The notes beneath the pieces were generated by a model that was not told where the DNA came from, searched no databases, and saw only the letters and a list, made by a program, of their open reading frames with translations. A stretch of DNA of 53,674 nt from Trichinella spiralis. Taxonomy: Eukaryota > Nematoda > Enoplea > Trichinellida > Trichinellidae. The translations under genes and the position numbers were made by a program. Position 1 is the stretch's first letter. Each line of letters begins with the position of its first letter. Shown here in pieces: positions 12,513 through 26,949 of this stretch. Location: assembly GCA_000181795.3 (NCBI GenBank), contig CM012953.1, positions 11,177,066 through 11,230,739 of the forward strand, given 5' to 3'.

Positions 12513-15500
12513 GTATTTGAATAGAAAAAAATTTTCTTCAAAAATGAAAACTGAACGAAAGTATTGCTTAATTTTAACGTTAAACTGTTTACTGTCCTTC
12601 GATCAGTTTGAAAGAAGCAAGAGCATAAACCTACAATAACACAAATTGCATGCTCATTTAAAACTGTTTAAGTGGCATTTCTTTTGATTGAAATTATAAT
12701 AGAAGTTGAAAGGAAAAGCAATATAATTAGCAAAGCAGTTAGCCTAGCAGTTTGCTGAAATTCTGCTGCTAAATCACGTTGAATAGAAAAAGAACATTGA
12801 AATGCTAAATGCAGACCAGTAGGAAGCTCTTTGCGATCAAAGAACAATAAATACATTGACACTGGTCAGTTGTGGCTGCAAAGGGAGCAAACCAGTGGAT
12901 CGATTTTTGACCATTTTCGTCGTTGCAAAGGTAAAATTTTCAATTTATTAGGGAAATCGTCAACTCGATCTCCAACAGTTTAAATGTTTCCACCAGCTTG
13001 CCTGCTGTGCAACTGCCAATCAAATATTACAAAATTTTCAATGACATTGAATTGCTGGCATAGCGGCAAATTTCTGCTACCGTTACACAGAAATTAGCTT
13101 CACCCATGTTTATAATAAAACTCTATTTTGAAATTTTAATCAACTCCAAACAAAACTCAAATGAAATTGTTCACTTTGAAATATTCCCTAGATGCCAATA
13201 ATTTCCAAAAATGCTAATTTTTTCTGTAAATATGGCGCTTTATCAAAGTTTATTTAGACAAAACAGATTGTAGAGAAGCAAAACAGCTACTGAAAATTGG
13301 CTGGCATACGTTTTATCATCCTGTAATGTCATTGTTGCTATATTCAACCGTTTTGAATTTGTCAAAAATAATTTATTAAAAAAAATAATTCAATGCATTA
13401 GCAACATTCCTCATTGATAAACAGCATCAATAAAATGAATAAATATACCTCAAGACAACGAATGTAAGTTCAAGATAATACAAGAAAAGAAAACGTAATA
13501 TTCAAAATCATTATTCATCGCTGTATAACAATATGTTGAGTAAAAAAATTGAAACTCACTGAAACAAAATGTGATTAAAAACTTTTGCGTTTAAATTTCA
13601 TTTTATTGAATATTGCCAATGATGGAAAAGCAGATCAAAAATTATTTAATTAAAATAAACATTAAACTGAATTGAATGCTGCATCAAAAATTGATAAAGA
13701 GGCAGTTAGAAAAACACTTACCCTCGTAGGAATCAAGGAAATTTCAATTAAAATACATTTTTTTTCAGTTTACTAGGAAAAATTATGTAAATCGACAATT
13801 ATTCGCCAAAAATTTACATATATAATGGTGAAAATGAATAATTAGTGTTCTTACTTTTTAATATAGATCTACCCACCAATATCGATAATACTGTTTTATA
13901 TGTCAAGCATGTATATCAGTGTAAAAAATGATGATGATTTTTACGCTCATTAAATAAATATCTTGATAAATGCAGACTTGAATAAAATAAATAAGAATAA
14001 AATGCAAAGACAGAATACAAAAAATAAAGCAATCAAACTGTTTAGTAAATTATTCATCTGTTCATCCGGCAAGTTAATTTAGAATAATTATTAAATTTTA
14101 CAAAAAAACAAATACTTTATTAAAATTAATATTCTATACTCATTGTTCAAATGTATGATTGTGGAGATGATTTTTAGCGTAAAAAGCAACGCTATTTTCG
14201 AAATAAAAACATTCATGAATACTTGAATGCAATTCAATTTATTTGAGAATTAAAATATTTATTTTTTGTTACTGTTATTTCAAAATTCAATTAATTTTCA
14301 TAAATGCAACGTATTTTACTAATGTATTATAAATCAGAAATGCTGATTATTGAAATTTCAATAGAAAAATGTTGATACTGCAATTTATCATGCTTTTTGT
14401 TATTGTCTGAAATTAAAAATAAAATCCCATAAATAAATTTAATGAACAAACTTTGAAAGCACAAATCTCAAAGAATAAAACATTCCATAAACTGAACTTT
14501 CATTTAAAGAAATTTTTTTAATTCTGTAGAAAAACAGAAATTGGTGCAAGAATTTGAACGTGCCGCTAGTTCAATGAAAATCTGTTTGAAAACTTTAAAT
14601 TTTCATTAACGCTCAATAACAAATTCAGAAAACTGCTTTTATATTAGTGTAAAATTTTGTATTGAAATTATCATAAGGATTTTGCAATATAAAAGCACTG
14701 TTTTTTTAAATTTCACCGAATTTGAATTAAATAAACCGACAGTTGATAGCTTTAAAATATTTCATCAAATTAGCTAAATCAAAGAAAATGATCATAGCAA
14801 AAATTTCATTTCACTTTTTCAAGCAAACAAATGTAATGTTTTGTAAGAAAAATTAGCTGATTAAAAAATGGGTTTCACACTTTGCATTGCTTTTAATTAA
14901 AAAACATTTTTTATTTTTATATACAATTCAACTGATTAAATTTATTAAAAATAATATGAAAAAAAGTAGATATACTGAAAAAATAAAAAAAGTCTTTTGA
15001 TTTTTCATTGATAATATTGATAGTAAAATTATTTTATTTTTAATAAACAGTGTTTGTGGAAAAATGATTTCCTTCAAACAAAAACAACTTATTATAAGCG
15101 ATGAGCAAAGGTCATCTTTTTCTTCAACATTTATCGCTTGAGAGTTGATCAGAATATAATTTGCATAAAAAAACTTCAGAACTCTGCAATGACAAAAAAT
15201 TTGAGAATAACTGCTTCAATATCCAAGCTTTGGCAAATCATTTTCAAAGATATCGACAGGCACTTCTTGTTCACATGATTAGTAGAACGAACTTAAAACG
15301 CTAAGGATTTCTTTGCATACTTCAGCAATAACCAATACGAATAGATTTGATTTAAAAAAATGATTGATTCAACTTAATTTCAGTAAAAACAGTATTCTGA
15401 TGCATTCCTTGCCCATTGAGGGCTTTGCATACAACAAAAACTGTTTTCCTGCCAATTCATGTGAGGAACTTCTAATTAATCTGATCTTTCTAACAAAAGA

Positions 15501-15575
15501 GAAAGTACAATTATGTTTAAAACATGTTCAAACATAGTTTTCTATGCTACAATTAAGACCGAAAAAATTCAAACT

Positions 15576-15595
15576 TCTCTCTCTCCCTCTCTCTC
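15576..15595. repeat. CT-rich microsatellite
   Basis: An interrupted (CT)n tract. Similar CT/GA tracts occur at about 27340-27351, 28952-28964 and 33909-33920. Confidence 0.8.
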
Positions 15596-18500
15596 GTTCT
15601 CCTTATATATAACTCAACCATATTTTCTTAATTACAAAAAGTAACTAATAAGCATATAAGATATGTGCGTGTTTGGTTGTTCCATGAAAAGCAAAGTTAT
15701 ATTAATTTATAAATTAATAATCTCCAGTAAATTATTTAAAATAAAAAAAATATCCTCTTTTCAGAAAACTCATCATTATATCTGCGCTTTTAACTGTTTT
15801 ATAAAGTTACTTTGAAAATAAAACTTCACTTTATTCATAATGCTTGGTAGTAAAACTTATTCTCACTGTATTCAATGCAAAATTCATACTTATAAATATA
15901 AATTCCAAATGCTCTTCTGGGCTTTCATGTTTCACATGCTATGTAAATTATGTGATAAAATGAATTTGAAAAAAGCACCGAAAAACTTAGAAAATATAAT
16001 TGCATAATTTTACAAGTCTTTGTAATATATTTAATCCACAGACTGATCAATAATTTTCTATAAAGTTCTGTTCGAGCTTTATTGTCTTGCTTTTCACCAG
16101 AAATGTATCTTTCAATTGAAAAATATTGCATTCAATCAAATCAATTCATTACTAACAATCGATTTGAATTATAGAAAATGAAATAGAAAATACGATGACA
16201 AACCAAATCTTTCTACTGAAAAATTAACCGTGAAACTCGTCAAACTCGGCACATTTTATGCCAATTATCCTGCCTTTCAGCAGTAATTATGTCAAATACA
16301 TAATTACAAATCAGTCATTTATTTTTCAAAAGATGAATATTAAAAAAAGATATTCCTATTGTTTTGTTTTCAAAATTTTAGACATAATGTTTAAACTTCT
16401 TTATCATATTTGTATCTGAGTTAACTTCTCAACTTGATTCCAAATCAAGTATAATTGTTATAAATTGCAATCAAATGTAAAATTAATTACCAATACAATA
16501 AGAGACGTATTCATCAGAAAATCAATTCCCATTATTTTATTTTCCATATCCATCTACCTCTGCGTGGTATATTAGATCTAAACTGTGTTACTTACAGTTC
16601 CAACTAAATATAATTTTTATTTTATGTTGTTTTTATATTTAATTTTGAATAAAATTCCAAACTTCCCAAAATTATTCTGTTATTAATCATAAAAATTATA
16701 ACTTTTATCACTGGATATGCAAATATCACTGGAGAAATAGTAAAAATTAAATTACAAAATTTATCAATGGCAGGTTTCTAGGAGTTGTAATCTTATAAAA
16801 TGTAATCTCTCAGAAAAATTTTAGCAGAGGGTTAAAATTAATGCGCTGTAATATGAAGGTCTTGTTACAACAGCAACAAAAATTTGCAGTCGACTGAACG
16901 CAATCGGATATTTCATTCAAACGAAACGACGTCAAAGATGTAGCTGGTCAGTTTCATGACGCGTAATAAATAATTAAAACAACCTGCTCAGTTTAATCCT
17001 AATATTAAAATTTTTACGGTGTCATTTTATTTATTGTGAATGGATTAATTTTTGCAAAATTTTATTGACACATGCAACTTTTGCATTCGATGCACACATA
17101 GTTTTGCTTAAACAAGCTTGCTTGTGATGAGCACATGTAGAACTTTTATGCGCGCCAGTATAAATTTCGTGATTTTTTTAGATGCAGTAAAATGGATTCA
17201 AACTTGTAAATATGAAGATGGTGTCACCGAGAGAGAGTCAGAAGATCATTTTCTGAGATGAAAACGACTTTTTAAATGGCTCTGCAACGTGATCAAAAAC
17301 AATTGTCGCATTATTTTAAAAATGGGTTGTTTAAATATGAAAAATATTTTTAACGAACGAAACTATTCAAAAACAGGATAGCAAAATAATCCAGCTCGAC
17401 GAAACGCAATACCAGACAGTATGAAATAAAGAAAATTTGGAATTTTCTCAATTTATTTTATAACTAGTTGATGGAAAATCTGCTTTTCAATACTACCCAA
17501 TAGTCACAAAGTTGCCATTGTGCTACATCTACTAAGCAGCATGGTTGAGGGATTAGCTCACATGCATAATGCGAATGGATTAGCCGAGATGTTTCTGAAA
17601 AGGATTTATTACCCAAATAGACCATATAATACTGCAAGCACTTTCCAAAATTGTATTGATTTCCTATTTTAAATAACGCATTTTACACGTTTGAAATTTT
17701 CACTGCACGTGGGAAATGTTGGAACGTGCATTTTAAAATTAGCGTTTACGCTTGTAAGCTTTCTCTCTTTGAGCATTCTCTCAAACAAAAATTGGGTGAA
17801 ATAAAGCTGAAACACAAAGATCATAATGCACATAGACAAATTGAAAAAGTTTCTTATGTATTATTTCAGTCGAAAGATTATGATGAGAGTTGAAGTAAGC
17901 AAATCAGGAAAATTTGCTAAACTTAGGCTTACCTGCAAAAGAGGCGAGGAAAGATTCGTCGTGTTTCTTGCGCAATTTCATCAAAGAAGTAAAATGATGA
18001 AATACCGTTGACAGATAACAGAAACTGTTTTCAAGCAATTGAAAGGAAGTTTGATTTTTTTTTCCCACTTGCAAAACTGCTCAACCACGAATGTTTGCAG
18101 TGCTGGCTTTAAAGAAAAGTTGCTGTTGAAACGTAATGAAGTGATTGTTTGACGCCGTTCCAACGCTAGCCGGTTTAAATGCTTTTTGTTTATTTGTCAA
18201 CTTTGCTCATGTAAGTTTACTGTATCAAATTTACTGTAATATACGGAAAGAAGGCACGTGCTGGACAGTGCGTTGACGAAAGATAGACCAGATGCGCATC
18301 GGTCAACGAATGAAAGCGCCTGGACAGTCATGAAAAACAACTAATACGTCGCGTCATATAAGTAAGCGGTAAGCGGCACGCTCGAAAGGGACAACACTAT
18401 GGCAAATGGATTAAACACAAGCAGGAAATGCTAACAGCAAGGACCAAAGAAGCATGCTAAAGCCGCAAATGGGATAACAATGACAGAAAATGACTAGATG

Positions 18501-21500
18501 CCTTCATGTGCACCAGAAAGTCGTTCCCTTGCACAATTCTTCTGCCGGCTTTAATCGATTTTATAATGCAATGACTGCGCCAAGCAAACCGTTAGTTCTT
18601 ACTCGTCCAAGCAAGCTTGTATTACACAATCGCCTCAACTTGCTTTGCTCAGGTAGCAATGCTTTGCAATCATTGCAATTTACCACAATTCAAATTGGCT
18701 GAATTTAGTGAAGCTACCTCTATCGTCATTTTCCCTGCCAAAATTGGAATTTTTTTCACAGACGTTCATGAATTTTAGGAAAAAATTATTTGTTGCAATA
18801 GGTTTAATCATTGATGAGAAAATGAATGACCAAATAAGTAGACCAAAAGACTCTGAAATAAATTAGTTCCAGTCTAACTGCTTCTATTAAATAAGATTCA
18901 TCTAAAACTTAGCTCATTTTAATGTGTTGCACATAGCAGTGTTAAAAATACATAGTACAATGAATCTACGAAAATATTCAGCAGACATTCAAACTTCGAC
19001 TAATTTTCCATTTCAAACGAATAAACGCCCTCAGTTTCACTGTGGAAAGCTAATTGAAGATTACTATTTAAACAATACATTCAGCAGTTCACTTCACAAT
19101 GTAACATTATAAACGTTAAAAGTTTAACCAAACATGTTTAATTTTAAGATTGAAATTCCGTATCGAAAAGTTTCATTTAATATGATAAAATAAAATTACA
19201 CGACATAATTGCTCAGTAAGCAAAAACTCTGTAACTGAGGCAGACATATAAATACGAATGTCAAATTGCTCTTTTATCAAAGCATTTTTTTTCAAGCTAA
19301 AGTTTAAGTATGCTATGTTAATGAATATTAGCTTTAATAAATCTCAACATAAATGTTGCGAGTTTAATTGGCTGAAATTTTAAAAATAATTTTTGTTTTC
19401 GTTTACCTCATCAAATAGTGAAACAGAAAATCATTATTTAGTCTACTTTAAAAGCAACTATTAATAAATTAGACGCCCAACATGAATTTATTTAATAAAA
19501 TGCTAAATTTTTATTTTATTTTTCTTTCAGAATAAGATGCATCTGCAAAAACTGTAAACTCCATATGGCCAAATTATGCAGTTAGTCTCACAAAGCAGCG
19601 GTTGATCGCTCACCAATTTCCAATTCATGTAAATACCTCACATTAGCAAATGATTTACAACCAATAAAATACTCTTAATGCAATTAACGATGTCAATTAT
19701 TGCAGATGTCAAAAGTTGGCTGCCATAAAACATCTAGCCATGAAATTCAAATGGTCGTTCAGAAAGTATTTGTGAAAAAAGTTTCCACATGTCTTACATA
19801 TATACAAATGAATTGTGATTTTTAATTCGTATTTTTACTTTTTGAAATTACACGTTTTAAACATTATACATTAAATTTTTGAAATACAACACTATAATTA
19901 ATAAATAAATACATATATCTGTTACATAGCTTAGTTAATTGAAATTGTTACATATTTTCATTGCATTATAGAGCATTCATTGTTGGATTTAATCTGTTTT
20001 GAATTTTTGATTAAAATTCTGAATAAATACTACTTTATGCATGCAAGTTGTTATTTAAAAAATCAAGAAGTTATGCAAAGTATTTATTTTAACGTAGCCT
20101 TCTTCATTTGCAGAATTAAGAAGCCACTGAAGAACTACACTGAACTGAAGTGAATCGACTATTTTACAAAGATTTTCAATTAGCTGTTTTTTGTCCAGTA
20201 AAGATATAAGAGTGAAATTAAATCAGATCACACTCTTAAAGTCAAGTGTTTCCGTGTCTAAGCAACACAAGCCTGACAGTTGTTCATCGTAATTATACCA
20301 AACTGACTGGTCATAAAGCAATTTTCTTGTCTGTCTATTGAAAGTGCTAAATGCTGAGAAAAGCTTCTACATAAAATTAAAGTACTTCATTAAAACAGAT
20401 TGGTTAGCAGTTAGTGTTATGCAAAGAAAAAACTAGAAGCAAATTCAGTGAATTCAATGAAAATTCAAGCATAAAGAAAATACCTGCAATAAGGCGAGCA
20501 CAACGAACTTTCGTTGCTCCCAAACTGCTGATCATCGTTGGTTAGCTTAAAAAATATTGTTGTCCTCCTCTGAATCTGCAGCTTTGTAAATGAAGCCCAT
20601 GAGGAAATTGCTCCTTTTCAATTACTAATTTTTCAACGAAAAAAAGTTTAACACAATTCTGCGTTTCAATACATCCAAATAATAGCTCAACGTTGACAAT
20701 TAGAATGTATCAATGCAGTTGCATAATACTTGAAACGCTGTCATGCAAACAGTTCTTTTACACAACGCTTGATCATTTTACTTATCGCATCACTTATGCA
20801 TCTCATATAAACTGTGATATCAAGCGGAATGTCAACGCTTTTAACACATATTGCATTCCTCAGACATCAAAACCACCAGAATCTCAAGAGCTTAATACCT
20901 TTAACTTCATGAAAATAGCTATCGACTAAGACTTAAGCAGCTTGTAATGTTCTAATGCTAATCAGCGCAATAAAATTTAGCATGTTGTAGTAATTAATGA
21001 ATTGCTAATAAAAAATTGATTATCTTGTGAGGTACACATCATCACTTTTAAATTAATTAAGTTATACCATTTTTACACAAAAAACAAATTTCATTCAACT
21101 TTTTAGTTTTTAAATTATTTTATTTATAATATATAACATGTAATATGAATATAAGCTTTTAATTCACTGCAAAAATAAGCTCAGCAGTTTTGAATAAGTC
21201 AAGTTGAAGAATATACTTCAAAGCAATATAGAAGAGAAAATAAGTGCTTTTTGAAGCTGGAAAATGAAAAAATAATGCTTAAAACTTTAAAACTGAAATC
21301 CTAAAAATTACTATAGAAAAATGTGAAATACACGTGAATTGATGCACTGTTTTGAAAAATTATTCATTAATTGCCTTCGTAACTAATTACGCTATTTCCA
21401 TCAAAGATCCATGTTTCAATTCAATATTTCTAAAATGCGCTACAACTCTTTTTTACATCCTTTTCATCATGCTAATTTTCTTCAAATATATTTTGTGTGG

Positions 21501-24500
21501 TTTAAACAAGCAGTTTTTTTAAAGTGTCAAACACTGTGATTAAATTAAAGAACATTATATACAGCTCTTGTAAGTTTTTATAATTTAAGAACATTTAATG
21601 AAATAAAACCTTTATTTAAATGGAAAGTCACAACTTCATAACAAATTTGCGCTGTTCATTTGTTGCATAAGCTTTAAATATAATTTCTGAAATTGTTTAT
21701 CATATGCCGCAATAGTTAACTTCTTAATTCACTTTCAGAATACACAAAATTGTTGAAATAATATTTTGGAAAATGAAACTGGGATTCGGTTTTATTACAA
21801 ACAGCAATGTCAAAAGAGAATGTAAAATATTTAAAACTATGAAAATAAACCAAAACTACATTTCCAACTACAGTACATCAAAATTACGTTTGCATAAAGT
21901 AAATAAAATACAACTAAATAAATAAACTAAGCAACCGACTGCTCAAGTTAGCAAGAAATCAAGTCTGGATTATAATTTAATAGAAAACATTTAATTGGAC
22001 TTTACTGACTCAAATTCTATAATGAAATAGACATTGTATCATATATCAGTGACATTAAACTTAAAAACTGACTGCTAGAATTTTTGAAAGATTTTAAAAT
22101 CAAAACCCGTTCATTTTTAACAGAATATTTTTTATAAAAGAATGTTAAAATTGTTTTATCGTCTTGTTTAATTTTGATTATAAGAAAAGACTCACCAACT
22201 AAAATTAATTTATAGAATTACTAATGTTTCAAATAGTAAAGAACTCACATTTTAATTGCTTCCCAGCACAATAACCAAAATTTATTAGTATACACTGTAC
22301 AGTATCAGTAATATCAGTAAAGGGCAAGTGAGAACATTTTAAAAATATTAAGAAAAAAAATTTTTTAATTTTCATAAAAATTCTTCATCTAATAATCAAC
22401 AGAGCAACAACATATGAGAAGTAAGATGAAAATGGAATGCAAGTTATTGCTGGATTGTGAGAGTTCATGAAAACATACACTGCGTATTGTTTTACTGAAT
22501 GCTGCAACTATGACAAAAATAGAAATATTCTTCTACAAATTTCTTTACTGCATTATTAAGCTGAAAATTTATATCTGTGAACTACGAGCTCAAATTTCAC
22601 AATTCTAAAATCTCAGAAGGGGAACTATTTTAATGCAGATGACAATCATTTAAATAAAACATTTCAATGTTAAATATTATTTATTTGTTAGAATTTAAAT
22701 TTTTATTAAAAAGACTAAATTTTTTTAAACAAATTTCATTTTTATCTTTTGAAACAAAATTAGCAGAAAAATGTTATTTAAATGAATCCAATGTTCTGTT
22801 TCATATAGTAGGATAAAAATAGTACTTCTTTCTTTAATTAATTCTATTCATGTTGATTTTTTGATAAATTTTACAATTCATATCATAAATTAAATCCCAT
22901 TCAAATAAATAAAGCAACGCCGATATTGAGCGAGTTATTACATAACTATTTCTTTAAAAATTGCATTACAAATATTATAAACTACAAATCATCATATGTA
23001 ATAAAGGTAAAACATCATTCTGATGCAAACAGTTTTCTTTAAAACACCTTTGAAGAAGTTGGTATTTTTGTTTGAAAAGCATTAGCATAATTATAGAAAT
23101 ATAAATATTTCAATAATTAAAAAAATGCTCTATTGCTATTCTTATTTGAATTTTTGCCATTTATGCTGCTCCATCCCAAAAAACGTTCATAAAATTAAAA
23201 TCAATGTTTGCATTAATATTCTCACAAAGCCACTATTATAATTTGAAATTTCATTGAGAACAGGCAAAAAGCTTAATAGAAATGCAAAATCAAACTTTCA
23301 CTAATTAGTTGCTTATGTGAGATTTTTAGTGAAATTTTAAATAAAGAACTATAAAGTGAGTTTTACAGTGCAGATAGAGCATTTGGTATGGCATCTGATT
23401 TGTTGAAGAAAGTTGAAACCAATGTAATTTGTACTTTTATTTTCTTCACTTAATTATTTCAACAAAGCTCAAAATTATTCTCAAGTTAAATAACAACTTT
23501 CTTACTGCAAAATTTTTTGTAAAGGAAAATTGACTTGAAAGTTTCAGTTTTAATTCAAGCAAATCCCCGTTGAGCATTATTGTGATTCCACTTTGAATGC
23601 AGACAAATTAATGTCTCTATATGAACTTTGTAAATTTGATTCGGTGAAAATGAAAATTGTATCTGATCATCATTCCATCAACACAAATAGTTGTTTTATG
23701 CTTTATTAAAAAATAACTTGAAATAAAACTTCAGTCCCATAACTTATTCTAACTAAATAAACTACCATGTAGCTATATGTATTGAACGGTGAATTTGAAA
23801 GGGTAAAATCAGTTGCCTCTCAAAGCATGCTCATCAAGCATGCGTCGTATAAAGCTTTTCTAATTAAAACTAACTTTCAGTTATTTTAGCATCTAATAAA
23901 TTCATTTCATAAAAAGAAAGGAAAACAAAAATATTAAGCATAAATCATAACCGTTTTATAATTTTTAATTTCACAAAAGCAAATAGGAGAAATGTTGAAA
24001 GCATTTTTCATGACTGTTGCTAAATTTCACATATAATCAAAAATTATAATTGCATTTTAATAATTAATGATATCAGTGTTCCTTTCTTTAGTATAACAAA
24101 TGCTTAATATAAGAGAACTTGATGTAACTTTTCAAATAATATAATAATGTAATTGTGTATTACTTGTAAATGATTAGCTGTCATGTCAAGCATTTTGTCA
24201 ATATTTAAATTAAGTGCATATTAATTCAGATTATCAAATTTAGATGAAATTTATATTGAATTTTAACCTAACAGCAATGTTCAAAGCAGTTTTTTACACA
24301 GTGTGAAATTCATAATTTCAATTTTATTTATGAAATAAATTTATTTCAGGCAGTTGATTTATACTTTTGCAAAAATGTCTCAAAAAATGCATAACTTAAA
24401 AAGACATTTATACTGAAAATATTGAAATCAAAGAACATTTTTAATCAGACAAGTAAAAAGCTTCTGAAATTTTTTAAACATAAATACATCAATTCAAATA

Positions 24501-24958
24501 CAATAAATATAATGCAACTGATGGGATGAACTTTAATTAGGGATGAAGTTGGACGCAATTTTTTAAACAAAACTGAATATGCATATACATATATGTTAAT
24601 AAAGTATAAACGGTTCCTGATTATGCTAAAAATAGTGAAACCATTTTTTTCACTTATTTTCAATCACCAAGTGATAATTGACAATTGTATGTTCGCTTTT
24701 GAATAAATAGAAATGTTTATGGTAAGCACTGAACCTAGATCAAAGCGGAACACCGTTGAAGGAAATGATTTATCATGAAAAGAAGTTTATAATTATTTGC
24801 TAGACAGGATGAGACAAAGCAAATTATTCATCATTACTTGCTGACTTCACTTTCATCGAATACTCATCAGAATGAATAAAGTTCTTAAAGAGCATCTGAA
24901 CTTCAAATGCAATTAGCATAAACGCACAAAGTATCGATGCGTTAATACGTATAAATAC

Positions 24959-24990
24959 ATATGTGTATGTATATGTATATGTATATGCAT
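24959..24990. repeat. ATGT/ATATGT tandem repeat
   Basis: A short imperfect array of ATGTGT/ATATGT units that gives false open frames of alternating Met-Tyr or Thr-Tyr. Confidence 0.75.
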
Positions 24991-25934
24991 AAACTTTTAA
25001 CCTCACTAGTAAACTTTGATTATCACAGAGTAGATGAATGGCAGTATTTCACATTGTTTGCCAAAACAATGCAATATTTTCCAAAGGTTTATAAAATTAA
25101 AGCAATTTTCCGCCGCAAAAGCAAAACGAACAAATGTCAGCAAGAGAGGAACGGGGAGAAGAGAGAGAGAGATAATTTAAGGTAGCCTGAGGAGAAAAAT
25201 CAGTGTATCCGGTTGCAAATTAGAAATGCACACAACGAGCAATTCAATTACTGGTCGTATTGGTATTGGAAAATTTTGAAAAATTGCTAAAACTGAAAGT
25301 TCACAATATGCTGATTGACGACTTGAATGCACATTTGAACAAATCAGCCTGGAATGCAATAATTTTTAAAACGGCGCTCGTTAATGACGCTGAATGGATC
25401 CCCGCTTGCCGCAGTGGAACAAGCAAAAAGCGGATCGATGGTGTGACCAACAAATTTCAACTCAACACAAGCCTAGCCGGATATTTTGCAAACATATGCA
25501 ATAGAGCTGTTCAATAAAAAGAAGAAAAAAAAAGAGAAAGAACTCTCTGACGTTCTTTTTCCCACTCAGTGGAGTTGTTAAAAATAAAAAAAAAATGTTT
25601 CAAACTGCTTCCAATGCTTAATGCTGAATTTTGAATAATAATCTTCTTCGTGTGCAGTATAATATATTTTTTTCAAAGTGGAACTTTTTCACATCTATTT
25701 TATTGTCAAATATGATTATTTATTTTTCATAGCAGAGTTAGTTGTGATGAACAGTGGACAGTCAATCAAATGCAATGGTTCTCATTGGGTGTAAAACTAT
25801 CGATGAAATATTTCCAATTTTTCAATTTAGGAACTGTGCGTAATAATATGCACATGTTGCTGGATTCGCGTTTTTCTTTCAAATTACCGACTCCAATAAG
25901 CAGGCATACAATTATTACCAAAAATGTAAAAATT

Positions 25935-26214
25935 TGACGTCAAAAATAAAACATACAACATAACGATCAATTCTTATTACTGATTAAAAAAGAAATCCTA
26001 CTGCAACTACATCGACTACGATATTTTTGAATTGAAATAATCAAAAATTCATTTTATTAAAAATGAAATGAAAATACAAAATAAATGAATATATAGATAG
26101 ACGTTCATTTTTGATGTCAGATGTTCTGATCAATTAAGCAAAATGATTATTCTGATTTCAGAATCGATAGTGCATCACTACTGTGCAGCATCACTGTGAA
26201 GGACAATGACGTCA
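25935..26214. promoter_or_regulatory. Two perfect CRE palindromes 272 bp apart
   Basis: TGACGTCA occurs at 25935-25942 and again at 26207-26214, in otherwise featureless DNA that may be the large channel intron. Paired bZIP sites could mark an enhancer. The sequence match is certain; a function is speculative. Confidence 0.2.
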
Positions 26215-26900
26215 ACAGTCACGACATAACCAATTCTCAAGAAAATTGCCTCTTTATCAAAACTGATGTATAATTATTGCTTGGATATTGTTTTCTCTTT
26301 ATAGGCTGTCAGTGTGCTGACATCTGAAATGGAACGACAAAGCTAACTTGCGACTGACTTTGAAAAATAAAATCATTTTGAACTCTCTCATTTTATCTCA
26401 TAAATGTCATGGCATGCTCAAAGATCAGTTCACATTATTATTAACTATATTGAGAAAGAAGATGTCAAAATCAACTTGTTAAGCCAATGCATACATGCGC
26501 ACAAGCACATACCTGTTTACCGATATGTCAACAGTTGTTTTTGCAAAAAAAGCAAACTAATAAATTATCAAAGTTGCATAAAGTAAATTACTGCATCTGC
26601 ACGGAAGGACAACGTTGAGAATTGGCAAGCATCTGTCCGTTGACGCGTTCAGCGTTGAACCGAAAAAGTTAAATTTGAATCAAAATCTTCACTCGAACCA
26701 TTGCAATTACAACACTTTTCATCACTGCCAATTGAGATTGGACTGTGAAATTTTAAAATGGAATGTTTGTTTAAATCGACTTTTAAAAATTAATAAAATA
26801 ATAAAGCAAACAAAAAAAATTCCATTCAATTTCGAACAGAGAAATTGTTTTTTGTTGTTGCTGAAGCGAACAAACCGATTGCCTGCCGTAGACGTAGTGT

Positions 26901-26949
26901 CTGGGCTAACTAATCTGCATGCAAGTAAGTAGGAAGGATTAGCGCCCAG
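26901..26949. repeat. Imperfect hairpin in a GC-richer island
   Basis: CTGGGC...CTAATC on the left pairs with GATTAG...GCCCAG on the right: two 6-bp stems, a small asymmetric bulge and a 21-nt loop containing TGCATGCA. It is too short in stem for a typical microRNA precursor. No function is assigned. Confidence 0.3.

Noticed and set aside
12860-12960. CCAGTGG motif as a second hAT end
   Set aside because: The similarity stops after seven bases, and there is no matching inverted end or target duplication.
22300-22330. ATATCAGTAATATCAGTAA short direct repeat
   Set aside because: Too short and AT-rich to distinguish from chance.
25260-25517. Plus-strand 85-codon frame in the gene desert
   Set aside because: No recognisable domain, no flanking splice-linked frames; its length is within chance for a GC-richer patch.
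26615-26932. Plus-strand 105-codon frame
   Set aside because: Low-complexity Lys/Asn-rich translation with no homology or neighbours.
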